This document shows, in pieces, positions 1-5,289 of a stretch of DNA of 14,636 nt. Made by a program: the position numbers and the translations under genes. This DNA is from Bacteroidales bacterium (lineage in GTDB: Bacteria > Bacteroidota > Bacteroidia > Bacteroidales > Muribaculaceae). Position 1 is the stretch's first letter, and each line of letters starts with the position of its first letter. The stretch is from contig SFFL01000036.1 in NCBI GenBank assembly GCA_004557825.1, positions 1 to 14,636 of the forward strand, written 5' to 3'. The notes under the pieces were generated by a model that was not told the DNA's origin, did not search any database, and saw only the letters and a program-made list of their open reading frames with translations.

Positions 1-443
1 CTGACGGCGGATGTCGACACGGATTTCATCGACAGCCTCGTTGTAAACCTGCTGCACATGGAAACGATCGTTTACAACATGGGCGTTGTAGAAAACCTCC
101 GCAGCTATTAGCATCATTGACGGCGACAAATCACAAGTCACCTCCTTTACCTTCCGTCTCATGGATTTGCCCATCGCTCCGATGAGTGTGGAGATGATCT
201 CGTCGCTTTTCGTGCCCGGTATTGCAGCGGCAAGGGTGCCCCTGCCGCCGTGACCGTCCTTGTTGGTGAGGAATGTCCATACCTCGCCGTTGCTAAGACA
301 TGTCTCGTCCAAGCTCATGTACGGACCGATATTGGCGGCGTTGAAATAAAATCCACAACCGAGTTCACTCTCGTAAGTCAGCGAAATACTTACCGTTGAC
401 GCAGTACATCTGCGCGATATGCTTTATTGACAGAGCCGTAGAT
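1..443 (-). pseudogene. ISAon1-like (ISL3 family) transposase orfB, 5' part, probably frame-disrupted
   Basis: This is the N-terminal half of the DDE transposase subunit of an ISAon1-type element; it runs off the left edge. On the minus strand, the frame open from 423 to 1 reads NIGPYMSLDETCLSNGEVW and continues through GTLAAAIPGTKSDEI, KEVTCDLSPSMM and NDRFHVQQVYNEAVDEIR. These are typical DDE_Tnp_ISL3 blocks, with the first catalytic Asp in SLDET and the probable second in CDLSPS; the catalytic Glu would lie outside the window. The expected upstream part (SIKHIAQMYCVNGKYF) is in a different frame, open from about 457 to a TGA at 365-367. The distance between VNGK and NIG is 55 nt, whereas I recall about 30 residues (90 nt) in relatives, so a deletion of roughly 35 nt could explain both the shortening and the shift. 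The family is certain; whether the copy is dead is inference. Confidence 0.72.
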
Positions 444-794
444 TCAACCTTCGTCTTTTAAAAAAGCCACGAACTCGGCGCTGAGTCGTGTACCCTCCTC
501 ATTGGGAAGTTCAAGGTTGTAGCTGAATATCTCGTTGGTTTTCTTGTCCCACCATTTGTTCTTGCGCATGTGCAGATAGACGGGCCTGCCGCGCATGGGA
601 TAGTCCTGAACGGTCACATAATCTGTATAGCCTCGGGCCACTATGTTGGGATTGCGGTAATCATCATCGCTAAGTTTCTTTTTCTCGTCAAGCCATATGT
701 CGTATGACTGGTCTGTCTTTTCAAAACGAACCATCTCAAACAGCTCATTTAAGCCTTCGGGAAGGCACATCCATATTGCATCTGCGGTTTTCAT
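444..794 (-). CDS. ISAon1 family transposase N-terminal region protein (orfA)
   Basis: This 116-residue protein is the small first subunit of ISAon1-type elements, which supplies the N-terminal DNA-binding part of an ISL3-family transposase. Recognisable blocks are LPEGLNELFEMVRFE near the start, IWLDEKK, ARGYTDYVTVQDYPMRGRPVYLHMR in the middle (about residues 53-77) and GTRLSAEFVAFLK near the end. The length is usual for the family and the frame is intact. The ATG (792-794) overlaps the TGA of the upstream winged-helix gene as ATGA, which suggests translational coupling. Near the 3' end the codons GCT TTT TTA AAA (456-467) contain the heptamer T TTT TTA in the correct phase for -1 slippage. 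In this copy, however, the -1 frame reaches a stop at 424-426. A -7-like sequence lies just upstream of the start. Identification is from remembered family motifs. Confidence 0.85.
   Translation of the reverse strand: MKTADAIWMCLPEGLNELFEMVRFEKTDQSYDIWLDEKKKLSDDDYRNPNIVARGYTDYVTVQDYPMRGRPVYLHMRKNKWWDKKTNEIFSYNLELPNEEGTRLSAEFVAFLKDEG
456..467 (-). other. Candidate -1 ribosomal frameshift site at the end of orfA
   Basis: Read on the minus strand, orfA ends GCT TTT TTA AAA GAC GAA GGT TGA. The heptamer T TTT TTA (459-465) has the X XXY YYZ form in the orfA phase, as used for orfA-orfB fusion in many insertion sequences. The -1 frame is the frame of the downstream DDE motifs, but a TAA at 424-426 interrupts it, and the region matching the start of orfB is in the +1 frame. 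The site may therefore be a relic or a chance homopolymer run. Confidence 0.35.
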
Positions 795-1099
795 GCCGCA
801 AATTTAACACTTTTCCCAAAATCTATGCACCGGGATTTCGGCTTGACCCGATTTATGCCGAAGCGTATGGAGCGGCGCCCCTTCCCCTGGTTGTCGGGTT
901 TGTCGAGTGGAATAATCAGTCCTTCATCCCTCATCTGATGCACATACTTTATGGCAGTAGTGATGCTGCGTCCGGTTTCGCGGGCGATATCGGATATGAA
1001 GAAACCCTTCTTCGATGTGATGCACCGGAGAAGTTCCTGTTTAAAGACCACGGCATCAGGCAAAGCCTGAACATAATCGGATGAAGTGTCGAAAAGCAT
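791..1099 (-). CDS. Small winged-helix (ROK/MarR-like HTH) DNA-binding protein, possibly a truncated repressor
   Basis: A 102-residue protein whose middle (about residues 20-65) looks like a winged helix-turn-helix: KQELLRCI, then FFISDIARETGRSITTAIKY with the recognition helix near 45-56, then a wing RRSIRFGIN at 75-83. The layout, including GRRS..FGIN, resembles the N-terminal DNA-binding segment of Bacteroidetes ROK repressors, in which a sugar-kinase-like domain follows GLNP. Here that domain is missing: the protein ends about 20 residues later. It may be a remnant cut by the transposon or a small stand-alone regulator. Its TGA overlaps the orfA ATG by four bases, arguing for co-transcription with the transposase. 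A Bacteroidetes promoter (-33 and -7) lies about 140 bp upstream on the same strand, with an inverted repeat beside it. I see no ligand domain. The fold is fairly sure; the family is not. Confidence 0.62.
   Translation of the reverse strand: MLFDTSSDYVQALPDAVVFKQELLRCITSKKGFFISDIARETGRSITTAIKYVHQMRDEGLIIPLDKPDNQGKGRRSIRFGINRVKPKSRCIDFGKSVKFAA
799..806 (-). promoter_or_regulatory. -7-like element directly upstream of transposase orfA
   Basis: Minus-strand TAAATTTG fits the Bacteroidetes -7 consensus TAnnTTTG and ends 4 bp before the orfA ATG. No TTTG lies at the usual -33 distance; the nearest is only 10 bp away. If active it would give an almost leaderless orfA transcript. It also lies inside the upstream winged-helix gene, so it may be chance. 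Confidence 0.22.
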
Positions 1100-1241
1100 A
1101 ATAGTGGCAGGGTTTTCGCGTAAAGGGGATACCGTAGACGGCCTGGGGCCGGTGAACTTCCAAATACGATACCTTTCTGCAAGCGAAATCGTTTAAGTCG
1201 CTATTCTGCTATTTATATATACGTTATCGCGGTATTTTCAC

Positions 1242-1273
1242 CAAAAATAGTGCAAAATGCCCGAATTACCAAA
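1242..1273 (-). promoter_or_regulatory. Bacteroidetes-type promoter for the winged-helix gene / transposase unit
   Basis: On the minus strand a -33 TTTG (1270-1273) is followed after exactly 20 bp by TATTTTTG (1242-1249), which fits TAnnTTTG. Transcription would start near 1235, leaving a leader of about 135 nt before the ATG at 1099. The promoter lies immediately downstream of dapA, so it serves the winged-helix gene and possibly the transposase behind it. Confidence 0.58.
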
Positions 1274-1274
1274 T

Positions 1275-1296
1275 TTTGTGCCCGAAATCGCACAAA
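1275..1296. repeat. Inverted repeat TTTGTGC-N8-GCACAAA between dapA and the winged-helix promoter
   Basis: Perfect 7-bp arms at 1275-1281 and 1290-1296 are separated by 8 bp. The repeat begins one base beyond the -33 element of the minus-strand promoter, a position where an operator could act. It also lies 9 bp past the dapA stop codon and could form a weak hairpin in the dapA transcript, but no T-run follows, so an efficient intrinsic terminator is unlikely. The structure is seen; the role is inference. Confidence 0.45.
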
Positions 1297-1304
1297 TGCC
1301 GCCG

Positions 1305-2186
1305 TCAGAGGTCGACGAGGGATAGCTCCATGTCAGCGCGGAGGGAGGCGGAGACGGGGGTGAGGGGGAGGCGCAGCACGTTCTTGGCGATGCCTTTGAT
1401 GCTGAGGAGGCATTTGATGCCGGAGGGGTTGCCTTCGGCGAAGAGCTGGCGGTAGAAGGGCTGCAGTCGACGGTCGAGCGCGGCAGCTTCGCCGAATTTG
1501 CCCTGTGCGCAGAGGTGTACCACGCTGCTGAACTCGGCAGGCAGGCCGTTGCCGATCACTGAAATCACGCCGCAGGCTCCCATCGCCATCAGCGGCAGGG
1601 TGAGGGCGTCGTCGCCGGAAATCACTGAGAATGACGCCGGACGTTTCTCCAGGATTTCACGTATCTGCCCCATGCGGCCGGAAGCCTCCTTCACGGCAAT
1701 AATCTTGTCGGGATGGTCGGCGGCCAGGCGAAGCGTGGTGGCTGCCTCCATATTTGCGCCGGTGCGGCCGGGCACGTTGTAAAGCACCACCGGCACTGGC
1801 GATGCTTTGGCCACGGCTTCAAAGTGGCAGCGGATACCTTCCTGCGATGGCTTATTATAATAAGGTACTACCGACAGTATGGCGCTGAAGCCCGAGAAAT
1901 CGGTGCGCCCGATAGTATCGACAAGATGCGATGTGGAATTTCCGCTCATACCCAGCACGAGAGGCACTCTGCCGGCGGTGTGCTCCACCACGAAGCGGGC
2001 CACACGGTGGCGCTCCTCATCGGAGAGAGTGACGGCCTCGCCGGTGGTGCCGAGCACCACAAGATAGTCGGCGCCGTTGCCGATCACATAATCTATAAGG
2101 CGCTCCAGCGCCCGGTAATCTATGGAGAAGTCTTCGTTGAACGGAGTGGCCAGGGCTATTCCCAGCCCGTTTAGAGTCATTGACAT
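1305..2186 (-). CDS. dapA: 4-hydroxy-tetrahydrodipicolinate synthase (DapA)
   Basis: Cytosolic enzyme condensing pyruvate with L-aspartate 4-semialdehyde, the committed step of lysine and meso-diaminopimelate synthesis. The 293-residue protein is a standard single-domain TIM barrel of usual length. Visible family residues are GTTGE at 46-50 (pyruvate-binding threonines), YYNKP at 109-113 (Tyr110 as the proton-relay tyrosine), LYNVPGRT at 135-142 (Tyr136, and Arg141 for the semialdehyde carboxylate) and the Schiff-base lysine Lys166 in AVKEAS. All key positions are intact. The first ATG (2184-2186) is followed by a second two codons later (MSM); the first fits the -7 element about 22 bp upstream. 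The gene stands alone: divergent from the DUF3109 gene, with a same-strand promoter for another gene right after it. No lysine riboswitch fits in the short leader. Confidence 0.96.
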   Translation of the reverse strand: MSMTLNGLGIALATPFNEDFSIDYRALERLIDYVIGNGADYLVVLGTTGEAVTLSDEERHRVARFVVEHTAGRVPLVLGMSGNSTSHLVDTIGRTDFSGFSAILSVVPYYNKPSQEGIRCHFEAVAKASPVPVVLYNVPGRTGANMEAATTLRLAADHPDKIIAVKEASGRMGQIREILEKRPASFSVISGDDALTLPLMAMGACGVISVIGNGLPAEFSSVVHLCAQGKFGEAAALDRRLQPFYRQLFAEGNPSGIKCLLSIKGIAKNVLRLPLTPVSASLRADMELSLVDL

Positions 2187-2207
2187 GGCTAAGGGGTATT
2201 ACTGATG

Positions 2208-2215
2208 CAAAATTA
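2208..2215 (-). promoter_or_regulatory. -7 element of the dapA promoter
   Basis: Minus-strand TAATTTTG fits TAnnTTTG and lies 21 bp before the dapA ATG, predicting a leader of about 15 nt. A TTTG occurs at 2230-2233, but the 14-bp gap is shorter than the usual 19-21 bp, so the -33 element is weak or differently placed. The promoter is back-to-back with that of the DUF3109 gene. Confidence 0.5.
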
Positions 2216-2238
2216 GCACTTTTTTTCGGCAAATGTAG

Positions 2239-2246
2239 TAACTTTG
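2239..2246 (+). promoter_or_regulatory. -7 element of the DUF3109 gene promoter
   Basis: TAACTTTG fits TAnnTTTG. It lies only 15 bp before the ATG at 2262, so the transcript would have a leader of about ten bases or fewer. A T-run (2220-2226) occupies the -33 region without an exact TTTG. The element also covers an upstream in-frame TTG (2244-2246), which argues against that codon as the start. Confidence 0.45.
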
Positions 2247-2261
2247 CAAAAAATATCGCTG

Positions 2262-2849
2262 ATGTTTCAGATTCAGAATACACTTGTGTCGCTCGACCTG
2301 GCCGAAGAATACTTCTGCTGCGACCTCGACAAATGCAAAGGCGCCTGCTGCATCGAAGGCGATGCCGGTGCGCCGGTCACACTCGACGAAATCGCACAGC
2401 TTGAGGAGGTGCTTCCCGAAGTAAGCGCCGATATGTTGCCGCGCGCCGTAGAGGCCGTGGAGGCCGAAGGAGTGGCCTATCCCGATGTCGACGGCGAGAT
2501 GGTGACCACGCTGCTCGACGGCGCCGCCTGCGCCTTCTGCACCTTCGCCAAAGATGGCCTGTGCCTCTGCGCCATCGACAAAGCCTACCGCGAAGGGCGT
2601 GTCGGCTGGCGCAAGCCCGCTTCCTGCGCGCTCTACCCCGTGAGGCTGAAAGAATATGACTGCTACACCGCCGTAAACTACCACCGTTGGAAAATCTGCC
2701 GTCCGGCCATCGAAAACGGCCGACGCCTCGGCATCCGTCTCTACCAATTCCTTGAAGGCCCGCTCACCGAATATTTCGGCAAAGAATGGTACGACGAGCT
2801 TGCCCTGGTCTGCAGCGAGTGGAACCGCCAGCACCCCCAGCCCCGCTGA
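2262..2849 (+). CDS. DUF3109 family cysteine-rich protein
   Basis: A 195-residue cytosolic protein of unknown function, recognised as DUF3109, which is common in Bacteroidetes. It has 13 cysteines: a CC-x4-C-x3-CC cluster at residues 19-30, CxxC at 90-93, CxC at 101-103, and KPASCALYPVR around Cys122, with further cysteines at 134, 146 and 184. This spacing resembles the YkgJ/UPF0153 group of CxxxCxxC proteins, which are suspected to bind zinc or an iron-sulfur cluster; that binding is inference. I chose the ATG at 2262 rather than the in-frame TTG at 2244 because the TTG is inside the -7 element. It shares an intergenic region with divergent dapA and is followed by a weak hairpin before the pepT promoter, so it is probably transcribed alone. 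Confidence 0.85.
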   Translation: MFQIQNTLVSLDLAEEYFCCDLDKCKGACCIEGDAGAPVTLDEIAQLEEVLPEVSADMLPRAVEAVEAEGVAYPDVDGEMVTTLLDGAACAFCTFAKDGLCLCAIDKAYREGRVGWRKPASCALYPVRLKEYDCYTAVNYHRWKICRPAIENGRRLGIRLYQFLEGPLTEYFGKEWYDELALVCSEWNRQHPQPR

Positions 2850-2857
2850 TCCCGCCT

Positions 2858-2887
2858 CAGCGCACAAAAAAAGCGCGCTGTTTATTT
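2858..2887 (+). terminator. Possible weak terminator after the DUF3109 gene
   Basis: CAGCGC (2858-2863) and GCGCTG (2875-2880) form a 6-bp GC-rich stem around an 11-nt A-rich loop, followed by TTTATTT. The tail overlaps the pepT -33 element. The stem is short, so activity is uncertain. Confidence 0.35.
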
Positions 2888-2916
2888 GGCTGGCTGAGTG
2901 ATAATTGCTACCTTTG
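2885..2916 (+). promoter_or_regulatory. Bacteroidetes-type promoter for pepT-miaA
   Basis: A -33 TTTG (2885-2888) is separated by exactly 20 bp from TACCTTTG (2909-2916), an exact TAnnTTTG match. It is the best-formed promoter in the window with the one at 1242-1273. The predicted start near 2922 gives a leader of about 48 nt before the pepT ATG at 2971. Confidence 0.72.
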
Positions 2917-2970
2917 CCCATCCCTCCCCGCCAAATCCTTTAATCCACATACCCTACTCCGCATCTAAAG

Positions 2971-4197
2971 ATGAACGTTACCGACAGATTCCTGAGATAT
3001 GTGAAGTTCGACACCCAGAGCGACGAACTCACCAACCTCACCCCCTCCACCCCGGGGCAGTATAAATTCGCCCAGGCCCTCGAAAAAGAGCTGCAGGAAC
3101 TTGGCCTGCAAGAGATTACCCTCGACGAAAACGGCTATCTGATGGCCACCCTCCCGGCCAACACCGACCGCGCCGATGTGCCCGTAATCGGCTTCATCGC
3201 CCACCTCGACACATCGCCCGATATGTCGGGCCACAACGTAAAGCCCCGCATCGTAAGCGATTACGACGGCAAGGATATCGTGCTCAATGCCGAGCAGGGC
3301 ATCGTGCTCTCGCCCCGCGAATTTCCCGAACTGCTCCACTATGAGGGTCAGAACCTCATCGTGACCGACGGCACCACCCTCCTTGGCGCCGACGACAAGG
3401 CCGGCATCGCCGAAATCATCTCAGCCGTGGTTTACCTGCAGAACCATCCCGAAATCAAGCACGGCAAAATCCGCATCGCCTTCAACCCCGACGAAGAAAT
3501 CGGTCAGGGCGCACACAAATTCGATGTGGAGCGTTTCGACGCCAAATGGGCCTACACAATGGATGGCGGCGAAGTAGGCGAACTGGAATATGAGAACTTC
3601 AACGCCGCCGTGGCCCGCGTGACTTTCAAGGGGCGCAACGTGCATCCCGGCTATGCCAAGCACAAGATGATCAACTCCATCCGCATCGCCAATCAGTTTA
3701 TACTGATGCTTCCCCGCTGGGAAACCCCCGAGCACACCGAAGGCTACGAGGGCTTCTACCACCTGGTGCAGATTGAAGGCTCGGTGGAATCCACCACCCT
3801 CACCTACATCATCCGCGACCACGACCGCGACCGCTTCGAGCGCCGCAAGAAGGAGCTGGAGCACCTCGTGCGCAAAACCAACAATGAATTCCCCGACTGC
3901 TGCTCCATCGACATCAAGGATCAGTACTACAATATGCGCGAGAAGGTGGAGCCGGTGCAATATATCGTCGACATCGCCGAAGAAGCTATGCGGCTGGCAG
4001 GTGTCACCCCGAAAGTGCAGCCCATCCGCGGAGGCACCGACGGCGCCCAGCTCTCCTTCAAGGGTCTCCCCTGCCCCAACATCTTCGCCGGCGGCCTGAA
4101 TTTCCACGGGCGCTACGAGTTTGTGCCCATCCCCTCGATGTTGAAAGCCCGCGACGTGATTGTGGAAATCGCCCGCCTGGTCAACGATAAGGCCTGA
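2971..4197 (+). CDS. pepT: Peptidase T (tripeptide aminopeptidase, M20B)
   Basis: Cytosolic dizinc aminopeptidase that removes the N-terminal residue from tripeptides. The 408-residue length matches the family. Metal and catalytic residues are all present: His78 and Asp80 in AHLDTSPD, bridging Asp141 in GADDKAG, catalytic base Glu175 and zinc ligand Glu176 in NPDEEIG, Asp198 in MDGGEVGE, and His379 in GLNFHGRYE. The dimerisation (lid) domain lies roughly between residues 208 and 320, with the FKGRNVHPGYAK stretch typical of PepT. The start has no clear Shine-Dalgarno sequence, usual for Bacteroidetes. miaA follows after 32 bp on the same strand without a visible terminator, so the two are probably co-transcribed from the promoter at 2885-2916. 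In a gut Bacteroidales it would serve late steps of peptide catabolism (family knowledge). Confidence 0.96.
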   Translation: MNVTDRFLRYVKFDTQSDELTNLTPSTPGQYKFAQALEKELQELGLQEITLDENGYLMATLPANTDRADVPVIGFIAHLDTSPDMSGHNVKPRIVSDYDGKDIVLNAEQGIVLSPREFPELLHYEGQNLIVTDGTTLLGADDKAGIAEIISAVVYLQNHPEIKHGKIRIAFNPDEEIGQGAHKFDVERFDAKWAYTMDGGEVGELEYENFNAAVARVTFKGRNVHPGYAKHKMINSIRIANQFILMLPRWETPEHTEGYEGFYHLVQIEGSVESTTLTYIIRDHDRDRFERRKKELEHLVRKTNNEFPDCCSIDIKDQYYNMREKVEPVQYIVDIAEEAMRLAGVTPKVQPIRGGTDGAQLSFKGLPCPNIFAGGLNFHGRYEFVPIPSMLKARDVIVEIARLVNDKA

Positions 4198-4229
4198 GCC
4201 ACGCCTCCCTCCATTCCTCACAGACTGCT

Positions 4230-5171
4230 GTGACTAAACACATTGACTTACAATTTCCCGACGCCGGAGCCCGCAATCTGCTGATTGTGGTCACCGGCGC
4301 CACTGCTTCCGGTAAAACCGCCCTGGCCATAGAGTTGGCGCAAAAACTGGGCACAGAGATTCTGTCGGCCGATTCGCGGCAGATTTTCCGCGACATCCCC
4401 ATCGGCACCGCCCGACCGTCGGAGGCCGAACTCGCCGCGGCGCCCCACCATTTCATCGGCACACTTCCGCTCGACGGATATTACTCGGCGGCGTGCTATG
4501 AAGAGGAAGCGCTCCGGCTACTGCCCGACATCTTCCGCCGCTGCGGTGGCAGGGCCATAATGGCCGGAGGGTCGATGATGTATGTCGACGCCGTGTGCAG
4601 CGGCATCGATCTTATGCCCGATGTGAGCGAGCAGAACCGGCGCTACGCCACCGAATTGTGGCAGCGCGAAGGGATTGACGGCCTCATCAGAGAGTTGCAG
4701 ATTCACGACCCGAAATATCTGCGCACCGCCCCCGACCTGCGCAACCATAAGCGACTCATCCACGCATTAGAGGTGTCGCTCGAAGCAGGGCGCCCTTACT
4801 CGTCGCTCTTAGGCCGCGAAAAAGCGCCGCGCCCCTTCGACATCCTGAAATTAGCAATAGATTATCCGCGCGAGGAACTGTTTGCCCGCATCAACGCGCG
4901 TGTGGAGAAGATGCTGGAAGCGGGCTTGCTCGAGGAAGCGCGCTGCGTCTATCCTCTGCGGCACCTCAATTCGCTCAACACCGTGGGCTACAAGGAATTG
5001 TTTGCCTACTTCGATGGGAAAATGGACCTCCCCACCGCCGTAGCGCGGATTCAGAAAAACACCCGCGTATACGCCAAGAAGCAGCTCACCTGGCTCCGTC
5101 GCGACCCATCAGTGCATTGGCTCGCCCCACACCAACCCCTCCTTCCTCAAGCTCTGTCACACCTTAAATAA
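4230..5171 (+). CDS. miaA: tRNA dimethylallyltransferase (MiaA), GTG start
   Basis: Transfers the dimethylallyl group from DMAPP to N6 of A37 in tRNAs that read UNN codons, stabilising codon-anticodon pairing. The 313-residue protein has the P-loop GATASGKT at 23-30, the DSRQ motif at 48-51 that contacts A37, IGTA at 58-61, a GGSMMYVDA variant of the GGTGLY motif at 113-121, DLRNHKRLIHALEV, NTVGYKEL and the C-terminal TRVYAKKQLTWLRRD block. All core motifs are intact. No ATG precedes the P-loop; the GTG at 4230 gives the usual N-terminal spacing, and only a CTG lies just upstream in frame. It sits 32 bp after pepT, probably in the same operon, and converges on the GH106 gene across a palindromic repeat. 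Confidence 0.95.
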   Translation: MTKHIDLQFPDAGARNLLIVVTGATASGKTALAIELAQKLGTEILSADSRQIFRDIPIGTARPSEAELAAAPHHFIGTLPLDGYYSAACYEEEALRLLPDIFRRCGGRAIMAGGSMMYVDAVCSGIDLMPDVSEQNRRYATELWQREGIDGLIRELQIHDPKYLRTAPDLRNHKRLIHALEVSLEAGRPYSSLLGREKAPRPFDILKLAIDYPREELFARINARVEKMLEAGLLEEARCVYPLRHLNSLNTVGYKELFAYFDGKMDLPTAVARIQKNTRVYAKKQLTWLRRDPSVHWLAPHQPLLPQALSHLK

Positions 5172-5181
5172 CGTATCAACT

Positions 5182-5264
5182 TGTAGGGACGCACCCCAGG
5201 TGCGTTCGCCATACACGCTGATTATCAAATACTTACTCGGACGCACCTGGGGTGCGTCCCTACA
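5182..5264. repeat. REP/inverted-REP pair (BIME-like) with 24-bp perfect arms
   Basis: The arms at 5182-5205 and 5241-5264 are perfect inverted copies, 35 bp apart. Each arm is also a hairpin unit. Read inward from the left, GTAG (5183-5186) is followed by GGACGCACC, loop CCA and GGTGCGTTC, a 9-bp stem with one G-U pair. Read from the right on the minus strand, GTAG is followed by GGACGCACC, CCA and GGTGCGTCC, a perfect 9-bp stem. A GTAG tetranucleotide at the foot of a short GC-rich hairpin is the hallmark of REP elements recognised by RAYT (TnpA-REP) Y1 transposases. The unit occupies the gap between convergent miaA and the GH106 gene and may limit read-through in both directions. No RAYT gene is in the window; genome copy number was not tested. 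Confidence 0.75.
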
Positions 5265-5289
5265 TTGTGTGCGCCTAATTATCTGCAGC

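Noticed and set aside
704..1084. A 126-codon plus-strand frame across the winged-helix gene and orfA start
   Set aside because: It is antisense to two better-supported genes and to their ATGA junction and shows no family motifs.
2199..2921. A 240-codon minus-strand frame opposite the DUF3109 gene
   Set aside because: It is antisense to a conserved cysteine-rich protein and crosses both the dapA and DUF3109 promoter elements; its residues form no recognisable domain.
3421..4221. A 266-codon minus-strand frame opposite pepT
   Set aside because: pepT has every metal ligand in place on the other strand; the antisense frame is a codon-bias shadow.
5172..5289. A CRISPR array or standard rho-independent terminator between miaA and the GH106 gene
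   Set aside because: There are only two copies, in inverted rather than direct orientation, so it is not a CRISPR array; no T-run follows either arm, so it is not a typical intrinsic terminator.
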